A stretch of 64,000 nt of DNA, taken from Acinetobacter pollinis (GTDB lineage Bacteria; Pseudomonadota; Gammaproteobacteria; Pseudomonadales; Moraxellaceae). The notes under the pieces are model-generated. The model ran no database searches and had not been told where the DNA came from. It saw only the letters and a program-made list of their open reading frames with translations. The DNA lies in NCBI RefSeq assembly GCF_015627175.1, contig NZ_VTDQ01000003.1, forward strand, positions 1-64,000. The letters run 5' to 3'. Shown one piece after another: positions 54,494 through 63,417 of this stretch; within the stretch, counting starts at the first letter, position 1, and each line of letters opens with the position of its first letter. The translations under genes and the position numbers were made by a program.

Positions 54494-55408
54494 ATGTCAG
54501 TTCAGAAGAAGAAAATTCAGCGTCGTCATATCCATGGTGTTTTTTTACTAAATAAACCCTTACATTTGAGCTCAAATGGTGCATTACAGAAAGTAAGATG
54601 GTTGTTTCGTGCTGAAAAAGCAGGTCATACGGGCGCATTAGACCCTTTAGCAACAGGTCTATTGCCAATTTGTTTAGGAGAGGCGACTAAGTTTTCTCAT
54701 TATCTTCTAGATTCGGTAAAACGGTATGAAACCACGGTTAAGCTTGGAGTAACTACAACAACGGGTGATGTTGAAGGTGATGTTTTAGAACAGCGTCCGA
54801 TTCCTCATCTGACGAAAGAAAAAATAGAACAAGTTCTTCAAAAGTTTCGGGGTGAGATTCAACAGATCCCTCCAATGTACTCTGCGCTAAAGAAACAAGG
54901 GAAGCCTTTATATGAGCTTGCCCGACAAGGCATAGAAATAGAGCGTGAAGCTAGGCCAATTACTATATTTGACTTAACACTTGTTTCATTTACAGATGAA
55001 ACTTTGACATTAGATGTAACTTGTTCAAAAGGAACATACATTCGTGTATTGGGTGAAGATATCGGTTCAGCTTTGGGTTGTGGCGGACATCTTTCAGCAT
55101 TACATCGTGTTGGCACAGGACACTTTAATTTAATTCCAGAATATACCATTGAGTATTTAGAAAGTTTAACTGAATTAGAACGGGAGGCTTTATTACTTCC
55201 TCCATTTGCACCTGTTGAACACTTTAAGCAAGTCCAAGTTCCTGAAGGGAGAGCAAAATATTTTTCTAATGGATTGGAAAGTAATATTGATCATTCTGAG
55301 GAGCAACAAGTATTGGTATTTGATGGTGATCTTTGTTTAGGTCTTGCCGAGATTACAGATAAGAAGCGTCTTGTACCCAAACGTGTTTTAAACCTACATA
55401 AACTTTAA
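54494..55408 (+). CDS. truB: tRNA pseudouridine-55 synthase TruB
   Basis: TruB makes pseudouridine 55 in the T-loop of tRNAs. The 304-residue protein has [14 protein letters not shown], the catalytic Asp in [14 protein letters not shown], and the [25 protein letters not shown] and [15 protein letters not shown] segments. A short PUA-like C-terminal region follows. The ATG at 54494 is preferred over an in-frame TTG 15 bp upstream. It is unusual in lying away from rbfA/infB, after rplS. Confidence 0.96.
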   Translation: MSVQKKKIQRRHIHGVFLLNKPLHLSSNGALQKVRWLFRAEKAGHTGALDPLATGLLPICLGEATKFSHYLLDSVKRYETTVKLGVTTTTGDVEGDVLEQRPIPHLTKEKIEQVLQKFRGEIQQIPPMYSALKKQGKPLYELARQGIEIEREARPITIFDLTLVSFTDETLTLDVTCSKGTYIRVLGEDIGSALGCGGHLSALHRVGTGHFNLIPEYTIEYLESLTELEREALLLPPFAPVEHFKQVQVPEGRAKYFSNGLESNIDHSEEQQVLVFDGDLCLGLAEITDKKRLVPKRVLNLHKL

Positions 55409-55423
55409 AAGTGAGACCATGTC

Positions 55424-56191
55424 ATGGATGTATTAACGGCAATTACATTGATTGGATTTGCTTTTACTGCAGGTGCAATTGATGCAGCGGTTGGAGGTGG
55501 TGGTCTTGTTCAGATTCCGGGTTTAATGAGTACATTCCCTCAGATGCAACCTGCGACAGTAATTGGTACTAATAAGCTTTCATCAATTTTTGGGACAGCA
55601 TCAGCAGCATATACTTTTGGTAAGAAAGTAAAGTTAGAATGGAAGTTACTGGCCGTAATTGCAATTTGTGCGTTAGTGAGTGCTTTTGCTGGTGCTGCAT
55701 GTTTATCGCTTATTCCACAGTCGGTTTTGAGACCGCTTGTATTTATATTACTTATCATTATTGCCGTTTATACGTTTATTAAAAAAGATTTTGGACAGAG
55801 TAAGTTTCAGCTTAAGATTACTAAGAAAGTACTTATTTATGCTGCTATTGGAAGCTTAATTATCGGGTTTTATGATGGTTTATTTGGCCCTGGTACTGGT
55901 AGCTTTTTTATTTTCTTTTTCATTCGCTTTCTGGGGGTAGACTTTGTTCATGCATCTGCCTTATCTAAAATTGGAAATTTCATGACCAATTTTGCAGCGT
56001 TGAGTTTTTTTATTCCTACTGGGCATGCAATTATTGGGATTGGATTAATGATGGCTGTTGCAAACGTCATTGGCTCTATTGTAGGTGTAAAAGTTGCATT
56101 AAAATATGGCAGTGGTTTTGTCAGAAAAATATTTCTAGTTTTGGTGTCTGTTCTAATTGTACGCATTGGCTATCAAACGATTAAAGGGTAG
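55424..56191 (+). CDS. TSUP family membrane permease (TauE/SafE)
   Basis: A 255-residue integral membrane protein with about eight transmembrane helices and the family's N-terminal signature GAIDAAVGGGGLVQIPGLM, repeated in the second half as GFYDGLFGPGTGSFFIFFFI. TSUP proteins move sulfite, sulfoacetate, thiosulfate or other small anions; the substrate here is unknown. It lies 15 bp after truB and may be co-transcribed. A terminator follows. Confidence 0.9.
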   Translation: MDVLTAITLIGFAFTAGAIDAAVGGGGLVQIPGLMSTFPQMQPATVIGTNKLSSIFGTASAAYTFGKKVKLEWKLLAVIAICALVSAFAGAACLSLIPQSVLRPLVFILLIIIAVYTFIKKDFGQSKFQLKITKKVLIYAAIGSLIIGFYDGLFGPGTGSFFIFFFIRFLGVDFVHASALSKIGNFMTNFAALSFFIPTGHAIIGIGLMMAVANVIGSIVGVKVALKYGSGFVRKIFLVLVSVLIVRIGYQTIKG

Positions 56192-56196
56192 GAAGC

Positions 56197-56218
56197 AAAG
56201 GATCTTTTAAGATCCTTT
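56197..56218 (+). terminator. Terminator of the TSUP gene
   Basis: AAAGGATCTT (56197-56206) pairs with AAGATCCTTT (56209-56218) and is followed by a T-rich tract. It overlaps the end of the convergent EamA gene. Confidence 0.82.
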
Positions 56219-57148
56219 ATTTTTATGAGACTGAAATTCTTTTTCAAGTTGTTTTTGTTTTTTACGTATTTTTCTTTCTAAATTTAGTTTGGCAAAATGT
56301 GTTGAACAAGTACAGCCAATGGATGCAATAATAATTGTAAATAATGCAAGCCATTGAGAAATGAGTAATTGTTCATGTAGAAAAATAAATCCTGAAATAG
56401 CAGCAATAGCAGGATCTAGACTGGTCAGTGTACCAAAAACTAAAGGTGGTATACGCTTAAGTACAATAATTTCAAGAGTATAAGGCAAGGCACTGGCTAA
56501 AATTGCAAGTAAAACAAAATAAACCAGAGCATTGGGTTCAAAAGCATGTGTAAAAGTACCTTGGTAAAGTGCAAATGGAAATACCATGGTTGTACCAATC
56601 AGCATACCTAGGCAAGCGGTATGAATTCCTGAAATCCCTGCATTCTTTTGACCAGACAGAATATAACCTGCCCAACAAGCGCCTGCACCCAGAGCATATA
56701 CAATGCCGATCGTGCTTAAAGAATCTCGACTTTGGTTAAAGGGGAAAAGCAGACACATACCTAAAATAGCGAGACCGACCCAAATAAAGTCAAATTTTTG
56801 TTTTGCATGAAACAATGCGACTGCCAATGGGCCAATAAACTCGAAAGAAACAGCAATTCCTAAGGGTAAATATTTTAGTGACATATAGAACAAAGCATTC
56901 ATACCACTTAAGGCGATGCCATAGCTCATAACAGTTTTCCAATGCACACTTTTCCAATGAATTGTCCATAGACGACCAATAATCGCTAGAATAATACCGC
57001 CTAGGCCTAAGCGAAGGGTTGCAACGACAAGTACATCGTGTGTTTGAAATAAGATTTTTGCGAGTGAACCACTGCATTGAATACTGACAATTGCAATTAG
57101 CAGTAAAAATATCGCAGAGCCATAATTATTTTGATTTTCGACTTTCAT
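56207..57148 (-). CDS. EamA-family exporter (RhtA-like)
   Basis: A 313-residue drug/metabolite transporter with ten predicted transmembrane helices in two EamA repeats. RhtA-type signatures are SGSLAKILFQT, SYGIALSGMNALFYMSLKYLPLGIAVSFEFIGPL and FGTLTSLDPAIAAISGFIFLHE. RhtA exports threonine and homoserine; the substrate here is inferred only at family level. The ATG at 57148 (MKVENQN) with AAAGG is preferred over one 18 bp upstream. The C-terminus is rich in Lys and Glu. Confidence 0.88.
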   Translation of the reverse strand: MKVENQNNYGSAIFLLLIAIVSIQCSGSLAKILFQTHDVLVVATLRLGLGGIILAIIGRLWTIHWKSVHWKTVMSYGIALSGMNALFYMSLKYLPLGIAVSFEFIGPLAVALFHAKQKFDFIWVGLAILGMCLLFPFNQSRDSLSTIGIVYALGAGACWAGYILSGQKNAGISGIHTACLGMLIGTTMVFPFALYQGTFTHAFEPNALVYFVLLAILASALPYTLEIIVLKRIPPLVFGTLTSLDPAIAAISGFIFLHEQLLISQWLALFTIIIASIGCTCSTHFAKLNLERKIRKKQKQLEKEFQSHKNKGS

Positions 57149-57174
57149 GTTGGCCTTTGAGATCATTTAAAATA

Positions 57175-57206
57175 AAAAGCCATAACTTTTTAGTTATGGC
57201 TTTTTT
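57175..57206 (-). terminator. Terminator of serA
   Basis: A 13-bp stem (57175-57187 with 57192-57204) is followed on the minus strand by a T run. It lies between serA and the EamA gene. Confidence 0.9.
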
Positions 57207-57222
57207 AAAGCAGAGATAGTGC

Positions 57223-58455
57223 TTAGAACAATACACGAATACGAATTGTACCTTCAACTTGATGAAGCATATCGAGTGCTTCAGCTGAAGTAGATGCATC
57301 TACGTCCATCACAAGATAACCAACATCATCTTTGGTCATTAGAGATTGGCTTGAAATATTAATATGCTGTTCTGCGAACAATGTATTAATTTTTGACAAT
57401 ACACCCGGTACATTCTTGTGAATATGAAGTAAACGGTGTTTGCCTTCAGCCAATGGAAGTGCAATTTCAGGGAAATTAACCGCTGAAAGTGTCATACCCT
57501 TGTCTGAATATGCAACAAACTTTTCAGCAACTTCAAGACCAATATTTGCTTGTGCTTCCATGGTCGAACCACCCACATGTGGTGTTAAGATCACGTTGTC
57601 TAAACCGCGTAGAGGAGATTGAAACTCTTCGTTGTTACCTTTAGGCTCTTTCGGGAATACATCGACTGCTGCACCTGCCAAATGACCAGATTTAATTGCA
57701 TCTGCAAGATCTTCAATGACAACACATGTACCGCGTGCTGCATTTAAGAAGATAGAACCTTGCTTCATCTTGTCAAACTGAGCTTTGGTAAAGAAGTTAC
57801 GTGTCGATGGCACATCAGGCACATGTAATGTAACAACATCTGCAGTTTCAAGAAGTTCATTTAATGAACCGACTTGGCGTGCATTACCCATAGGAAGTTT
57901 AGTAACAGTGTCAAAGTAGATGACTTGCATACCTAAGCTTTCTGCAAGCACAGAAAGTTGCGAGCCAATTGAACCGTAGCCGACAATCCCCAATGTCTTA
58001 CCACGAGTTTCAAATGAACCCACTGCTGTTTTTTGCCATCCGCCACGGTGACATGTTGTTGACTTCTCTGGAACACCACGAAGAAGAAGAATAGTCTCAG
58101 CTAAAACGAGTTCTGCGACCGAACGTGTATTTGAAAATGGTGCGTTAAATACAGGAATACCACGATGCATGGCTGCTTTTAAATCAACCTGATTGGTACC
58201 AATACAAAAACATCCAACAGCAATGAGTTTGCTTGCTGCTTCAAAGACTTCTTCCGTTAATTGAGTACGGGAGCGAATACCAATAAAGTGTGCATCTTTG
58301 ACAGCTTCTTTTAAAGCTTCGCCTTCTAATGCAGTTTTGTGATATTCAATATTCGTGTAACCTGCTGCATTTAATGTATTAATTGCATTTTGGTGTACAC
58401 CTTCAAGGAGTAAAAAACGAATTTTATCTTTATCAAGAGATAGATGTTGGCTCAT
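57223..58455 (-). CDS. serA: D-3-phosphoglycerate dehydrogenase
   Basis: SerA catalyses the first step of serine synthesis and can reduce 2-oxoglutarate to D-2-hydroxyglutarate to regenerate NAD. The 410-residue protein begins MSQHLSLDKDKIRFLLLEGVH and has GIVGYGSIGSQLSVLAESLGM (NAD fold), the active-site His in LTPHVGGST and a C-terminal ACT domain (HKNVPGVLSKINTLFAEQHINI) for serine feedback. The ATG at 58455 gives the E. coli length and start; the longer frame is rejected. It is divergent from a D-2-hydroxyglutarate dehydrogenase gene. Confidence 0.97.
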   Translation of the reverse strand: MSQHLSLDKDKIRFLLLEGVHQNAINTLNAAGYTNIEYHKTALEGEALKEAVKDAHFIGIRSRTQLTEEVFEAASKLIAVGCFCIGTNQVDLKAAMHRGIPVFNAPFSNTRSVAELVLAETILLLRGVPEKSTTCHRGGWQKTAVGSFETRGKTLGIVGYGSIGSQLSVLAESLGMQVIYFDTVTKLPMGNARQVGSLNELLETADVVTLHVPDVPSTRNFFTKAQFDKMKQGSIFLNAARGTCVVIEDLADAIKSGHLAGAAVDVFPKEPKGNNEEFQSPLRGLDNVILTPHVGGSTMEAQANIGLEVAEKFVAYSDKGMTLSAVNFPEIALPLAEGKHRLLHIHKNVPGVLSKINTLFAEQHINISSQSLMTKDDVGYLVMDVDASTSAEALDMLHQVEGTIRIRVLF

Positions 58456-58543
58456 TACGGCTCCGCTACAAAGGCCAAATATTGGTTGCAGTATGATAAC
58501 ATAATGATCAACAACTTGTTTATTTCTTGCTAGGTTTGCCAAG

Positions 58544-59950
58544 ATGAGTATTGCAGCACAGTTATCGCCACAATTATTAGCTCAATTGACCGAAATTGTC
58601 GGTGAAAGTCGAGTGAAAACAGATGCCAGTAGTTTGGAACATTGGGGGAAGGACTACACCAAGCATTTTGAACCAAATCCATCCGTGATTGTTTTTCCTT
58701 CATCCACAGAGCAGGTACAGCAAATTGTTCAATTTGCGAATACACATCAAATTGCGATTACGCCATCGGGTGGTCGTACAGGATTATCCGCAGGTGCTGT
58801 TGCAACAAATGGTGAGATTGTTGTAAGTCTAGATAAAATGAATCAAGTTTTAGACTTTTTCCCAGCAGATCGCATGGTTCGTATTCAAGCGGGTGTAGTG
58901 ACTGAACAACTCCAAGAATATGCAGAATCTAAAGATATGTACTATCCAGTTGATTTTGCATCTGCAGGTTCAAGCCAGATGGGAGGCAATATTGCAACCA
59001 ACGCAGGTGGTATTAAAGTTATTAAATATGGTATGACACGCAATTGGGTATTAGGCCTAACTGTTGTTACAGGTAAGGGCGATATACTTCATCTAAACAA
59101 AGGCATGATTAAAAATGCCACAGGCTATGCACTACAACATTTATTTATTGGTGGTGAAGGCACTTTAGGCATTGTGACTGAAGCTGAAATTAAGCTAGAG
59201 CGCAAACCACATGACCTTCAAGTGATGGTATTGGGAGTACCAGACTTTGATGCTGTGATGCCAATTCTACATGCGTTTCAAAGTAAAATTGATTTAACGG
59301 CATTTGAGTTTTTTGGCGAACTTGCAATGCAAAAAGTACTTGATCATGGGCATGTACAGCGTCCATTTGATACCGAATGTCCATTTTATGTGCTAGTTGA
59401 ATTTGAAGCACCATATGAGCCAATTATGGACACAGCCATGGAAATCTTTGAGCACTGCATGGAAGAAGGCTGGGTACTCGATGGTGTACTTAGTCAGAGT
59501 TTAGATCAGGTTGAAAGTTTATGGCGTTTACGTGAAGATATTTCAGAGTCTATTGCGCCATTTACACCATACAAGAATGATATTTCTGTCTTAATTACGC
59601 ACGTACCTGCGTTTATTAAAGAAATTGAAGAGATTGTTGAGCAGAATTATCCAGATTTCGAGATTTGTTGGTTTGGGCATATTGGTGATGGTAATTTACA
59701 CTTAAATATTTTAAAACCTGAAAATTTAGATAAAGATGACTTTTTTGCGAAATGTAAGGTCGTAAATGAGCATGTATTTAATACAGTTCAAAAATATGAT
59801 GGTTCTATTTCAGCAGAACATGGCGTAGGTATGACTAAAAAGCCTTATCTTGCAATGACGAGAAGTCCTGAAGAAATTGAATATATGAAAGCATTGAAAC
59901 AAGTGTTTGATCCAAATTCGATTATGAATCCAGGTAAATTGTTTGACTAA
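58544..59950 (+). CDS. FAD-linked D-2-hydroxyglutarate dehydrogenase
   Basis: A 468-residue flavoprotein of the vanillyl-alcohol oxidase fold. It has the FAD-binding segment ITPSGGRTGLSAGAV near 78 and SSQMGGNIATNAGGIK near 142. The C-terminal FAD-oxidase domain carries the metal/substrate motif WFGHIGDGNLHLN and the closing EHGVGMTKKPYL. Divergent pairing with serA (88 bp apart) matches the Pseudomonas arrangement in which this enzyme oxidises the D-2-hydroxyglutarate made by SerA. D-lactate or another 2-hydroxyacid as substrate is less likely in that context. Confidence 0.9.
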   Translation: MSIAAQLSPQLLAQLTEIVGESRVKTDASSLEHWGKDYTKHFEPNPSVIVFPSSTEQVQQIVQFANTHQIAITPSGGRTGLSAGAVATNGEIVVSLDKMNQVLDFFPADRMVRIQAGVVTEQLQEYAESKDMYYPVDFASAGSSQMGGNIATNAGGIKVIKYGMTRNWVLGLTVVTGKGDILHLNKGMIKNATGYALQHLFIGGEGTLGIVTEAEIKLERKPHDLQVMVLGVPDFDAVMPILHAFQSKIDLTAFEFFGELAMQKVLDHGHVQRPFDTECPFYVLVEFEAPYEPIMDTAMEIFEHCMEEGWVLDGVLSQSLDQVESLWRLREDISESIAPFTPYKNDISVLITHVPAFIKEIEEIVEQNYPDFEICWFGHIGDGNLHLNILKPENLDKDDFFAKCKVVNEHVFNTVQKYDGSISAEHGVGMTKKPYLAMTRSPEEIEYMKALKQVFDPNSIMNPGKLFD

Positions 59951-59965
59951 CCGAATCTAAGTAAA

Positions 59966-59993
59966 AAAGAGCGATGTGATATCGCTCTTTTTT
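59966..59993. terminator. Bidirectional terminator after the D-2-hydroxyglutarate dehydrogenase
   Basis: AAAGAGCGAT (59966-59975) pairs with ATCGCTCTTT (59981-59990), with A and T runs outside. It can serve the convergent aminopeptidase gene as well. Confidence 0.92.
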
Positions 59994-59998
59994 ATGTT

Positions 59999-61804
59999 CT
60001 AAATCGCTTCTGTGTTTTCAATGAGCCAATCTTTTGCATGACCTGACAGGTGTGGAAGAAGCTTCGTGCGAACCTGTTCATGGTATGTATTGAGCCATTG
60101 TTTTTCTTGAGTGGTTAAGAGATCTCGTTGAATGCATGTGGTATTGATTGGGCAAAGTGTAAGATTTTCAAAATATAAAAAATCGCCGTATTCTTGTGTT
60201 CCATGTGGAACCAACTGATTTACAATAAGGTTTTCGATACGTATTCCCCAGAGTCCTTCTCTATATAAACCCGGTTCATTTGAAGTAATCATTCCTTCAA
60301 ACATCGCAGTATTTTTGTTTACTGGTGCATAATAAGAAATACTATGAGGCCCTTCATGCACATTGAGTGCAAAGCCTACGCCATGACCTGTACCATGTCT
60401 AAAATTAAGCTTTTCTTGCCAGAGGGGTTGCCTTGCAATACTATCTAATAGTGGTGCAGGTAGTCCGACAGGAAAAATTGCTTGTGCAAGAGCAATATGA
60501 CTTTTTAAAACAAGTGTGTAGTCATGCTTTTGTTCATCTGTGGGTGTGCCAACTGGTACAACACGTGTAATGTCGGTTGTACCATCTATATACTGTGCGC
60601 CTGAATCGATAAGTAATAAACCATTGCCTTGAATATCAGAGAATTGTTCTTCTGTTGCTCTATAGTGTGGTAGGGCGCCATTGGCATTAAACCCTGCAAT
60701 CGTGGCAAAGCTTGCACCAATAAAACCTTCTTCTTTTGCGCGATGTGCAGTAATTTTTTCGTCAATTGTAAGCTCAGAAATAACTTCTTGATTTTTAATA
60801 GCACGTTCAAGCCAACTAAAAAAATGACTTAAGGCGATACCATCTTTGAGCATCGCATGCCGAATGTGTTCAATCTCGCTAGGTGACTTTATTGCTTTAA
60901 AGCGTGTCGACGGATTTAATTCCTCTATGACTTGAGTTGCTTGAGGTAAGGCTTGAACGTGATAAACAGATACTTTATTTGGATCAATGAGTATTTTTTT
61001 ATCGGTTATCTGTGCGAGAAAATTTCCACTGTCTTCGTATGGAAGCAGATTAATTTTATCTTTTAAAAAAGCTTCTTTAAGTGATTGTGGTATTTTCTCT
61101 TCATGAATAAATAAAGTAGTTTCACCATATTTGGAGATATATAAGTGAGCAAGAAAGACAGGATTATATTCGACATCCTGACCGCGGCAGTTTAATAGCC
61201 ATGCAATGTCATCAAGGCTTGAAATAAAATGCCCATCGATATGTTCATGGGTAAGATACTGACTCACTTGTTGTATTTTTTCTAAACGCGTGAAATGATT
61301 TAGCCCTGATTGCATTTCATCAATAGAAAATTTAGGTAATGTCGGGCGATCTTTCCAAATAGGTGAAATAAAATCTTTAGCTATCTGACATGAAATCTTT
61401 TTATGGCCAAGTTTTACTGAAAGTTGTTGATACTGGTTTAATGAAAGTGTGCGTCCATCTGTTGCAATAATATCATCTTGTTTTAAATGCTCTACAAGCC
61501 ATGCAATATGTGTTGAATCTGGTTCAGCAGTAAGTTTTTTTAATTTGATTTCTGTTTGACGAAGTTGTTGTTCTGCCTGCACCCAATAGCGTCCATCTAC
61601 CCATAGGCCAGCTTCTTCTTGTGTAATCACTAATGTACCCACTGAGCCTGTAAAACCTGACAGCCAGACACGACTTTGCCAATGTTCAGGGAGATACTCA
61701 GACATATGTGGGTCTGCACTGAGAATAATATAGGCATTAATATGGTGTGTCTGCATTTGCTGACGGAGTTGTTTTAACTTTTCTTGTATAGACATATTTT
61801 GCAT
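59999..61804 (-). CDS. Xaa-Pro aminopeptidase (M24B, aminopeptidase P family)
   Basis: This is a dinuclear metallopeptidase that removes an N-terminal residue before Pro. The 601-residue protein has two N-terminal creatinase-like domains (about 1-320) and a pita-bread catalytic domain. The five metal ligands are visible in LLIDSGAQYIDGTTDITR (two Asp), HGTGHGVG (His), TSNEPGLY (Glu) and GIRIENL (Glu). The length matches the long, eukaryote-like APP1 type rather than E. coli PepP (about 440). The ATG at 61804 has GGATG upstream. The location is cytosolic. Confidence 0.93.
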   Translation of the reverse strand: MQNMSIQEKLKQLRQQMQTHHINAYIILSADPHMSEYLPEHWQSRVWLSGFTGSVGTLVITQEEAGLWVDGRYWVQAEQQLRQTEIKLKKLTAEPDSTHIAWLVEHLKQDDIIATDGRTLSLNQYQQLSVKLGHKKISCQIAKDFISPIWKDRPTLPKFSIDEMQSGLNHFTRLEKIQQVSQYLTHEHIDGHFISSLDDIAWLLNCRGQDVEYNPVFLAHLYISKYGETTLFIHEEKIPQSLKEAFLKDKINLLPYEDSGNFLAQITDKKILIDPNKVSVYHVQALPQATQVIEELNPSTRFKAIKSPSEIEHIRHAMLKDGIALSHFFSWLERAIKNQEVISELTIDEKITAHRAKEEGFIGASFATIAGFNANGALPHYRATEEQFSDIQGNGLLLIDSGAQYIDGTTDITRVVPVGTPTDEQKHDYTLVLKSHIALAQAIFPVGLPAPLLDSIARQPLWQEKLNFRHGTGHGVGFALNVHEGPHSISYYAPVNKNTAMFEGMITSNEPGLYREGLWGIRIENLIVNQLVPHGTQEYGDFLYFENLTLCPINTTCIQRDLLTTQEKQWLNTYHEQVRTKLLPHLSGHAKDWLIENTEAI

Positions 61805-62132
61805 AAAGCATCCGGCCTTCATTCTGAGTTCTTAAATAATATAGCATCTTGTATGATCTGAGTTTATGCAATGCTGCAATGTATGCCGATAAGGGTGAGG
61901 TGAGATGAGTCGACCTTTATTTAAAAATATGCTAATGTTGCGCTCCTTGAATTGATCAAAAAATGTCACTGTTTGGTTCATATACAGAAAGCAAATTCGA
62001 TGCCGCATTTATCTCAATTTATTTAGTGCTGTATGGGCGATTTGCGAAATCCCATAGTCTTTCGTTCAGCAAATGGCACCCTCTGACAGTTTTAAGATGC
62101 TTTTGCTGTACCTCGTTATTTTTTAGAAAAAA
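61805..62132 (+). promoter_or_regulatory. Long leader region of craA
   Basis: This is a 328-bp gap between divergent genes. It holds a hairpin at 62032-62056, where TATGG and GATTT pair with AAATC and CCATA around a GCG loop with a small bulge. A 65-codon open frame (61963-62160) overlaps the first 28 bp of craA in another frame, but it has no good ribosome-binding site and is not called as a gene. A regulatory leader or attenuator is possible but unproven. Confidence 0.4.
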
Positions 62133-63362
62133 ATGCAAAATTCTCAAGCAAAAACATTAAGTCTTGCGACCCTAATGTTCCCTCTAGCGCTTGTTCTCTT
62201 TGAATTGGCGACTTACATTTGTAATGACTTAATTCAACCTGCCATGTTGCCAATTACACAATATTTTGGTGTTAGTCCAACATGGGCACCTTCAGCAATG
62301 TCTTTTTATCTGTTGGGTGGTGCAGGGGTTGCATGGCTCTTTGGCCCATTGTCAGATCGTTATGGACGTAAGAAAGTTTTATTGGCAGGCGTATTATTTT
62401 TTACAGTATGTTGCCTTATTATCTTAGTCACGCAAAATATGTATCAGTTTCTTATTTTGCGTTTTTTACAAGGTTCAGGTTTAACGATTGTTTCTGCAGT
62501 GGGGTATGCTGCAGTACAAGAGTCATTTGAAGAGCGTGATGCCGTAAAAGTTATGGCAATTATGACCAATATCTCATTGCTCGCTCCATTATTAGGCCCC
62601 GTTCTAGGCGCTTTCTTAATTGACCATATTTCATGGCATTGGGGCTTTATTCTCATTGCGCTTATGTCTTTGATCAGTTGGTTTGGTTTAAAGGCATATA
62701 TGCCAGAAATTGCGCCACCTGCTGAAAAAAAACCAATGCGTAATTTATTTGGTGATTTCAAACAGGTCTATTCAGATCGTCATTTTTTAAGCCTAGCGAT
62801 TGCTTTACCACTTGTTGTTTTACCACTGATGTTATGGATTTCCATTTCTCCAGTAATGTTAGTCAACGAACTTGGATTATCTAGTTTGCAATATGGTTTA
62901 TTCCAAGTACCTATTTTTGGTGGTCTCATTTTAGGTAATATCGTTTTAATTAAAGTGATTGATCGCTATGCATTAGGCAAGACCATTTTAGTTGGTTTTC
63001 CAATTATGTTGGTGGGAGCAATTATTGCAGCAATGGGTCTAGTTATCCCATCGTTAACTTTACCATTACTGCTCATTGGTTTAACGCTAGTAAGCTTTGG
63101 TGAGGGAATTGCTGTATCGGTTGTCTTTCGTTTTGCTTTTTCTTCTTCAGAAATGCCAAAAGGAACAGTTGCAGCTGCGATGTCGATTTTAAATATGCTC
63201 TCTTTCTTTGTTGGTATTGAAATTGTGCGTACGTTATATAGTCATTTCCATATGGCAGCTTACTTGCTTGCAAGTATTGTTATTATTCTTATTTGGTTTA
63301 CGTTCCCTCGCCGTGCCTTACTCAAGGGTATGCGTTTAAGAGCAGAGGCTGAAGCTAAATAA
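62133..63362 (+). CDS. craA: MFS multidrug exporter of the MdfA/CraA type
   Basis: A 409-residue major facilitator drug/proton antiporter with 12 predicted helices, closely resembling CraA, the intrinsic chloramphenicol exporter of Acinetobacter baumannii and orthologue of E. coli MdfA. Diagnostic segments are LFELATYICNDLIQPAMLPIT (helix 1 with the acidic Glu and Asp), the motif A loop GPLSDRYGRKKVLL, ERDAVKVMAIMTNISLLAPLLGPVLGAFL (motif C) and FGEGIAVSVVFRFA. Length equals that of CraA. There is no visible regulator gene beside it. The substrate is inferred from similarity. Confidence 0.9.
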   Translation: MQNSQAKTLSLATLMFPLALVLFELATYICNDLIQPAMLPITQYFGVSPTWAPSAMSFYLLGGAGVAWLFGPLSDRYGRKKVLLAGVLFFTVCCLIILVTQNMYQFLILRFLQGSGLTIVSAVGYAAVQESFEERDAVKVMAIMTNISLLAPLLGPVLGAFLIDHISWHWGFILIALMSLISWFGLKAYMPEIAPPAEKKPMRNLFGDFKQVYSDRHFLSLAIALPLVVLPLMLWISISPVMLVNELGLSSLQYGLFQVPIFGGLILGNIVLIKVIDRYALGKTILVGFPIMLVGAIIAAMGLVIPSLTLPLLLIGLTLVSFGEGIAVSVVFRFAFSSSEMPKGTVAAAMSILNMLSFFVGIEIVRTLYSHFHMAAYLLASIVIILIWFTFPRRALLKGMRLRAEAEAK

Positions 63363-63390
63363 TTAAAGTTTCAGTATTTGAGCAAAAAGA

Positions 63391-63417
63391 AAGAGGCGTA
63401 TATACGCCTCTTTTTTA
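63391..63417. terminator. Bidirectional terminator between craA and the FUSC gene
   Basis: AAGAGGCG (63391-63398) pairs with CGCCTCTT (63405-63412), with T-rich flanks on both strands. It separates two convergent genes. Confidence 0.9.

Noticed and set aside
61963..62160. 65-codon open frame upstream of and overlapping craA
   Set aside because: It has no ribosome-binding site and no recognisable protein features. Kept only as part of the possible leader.
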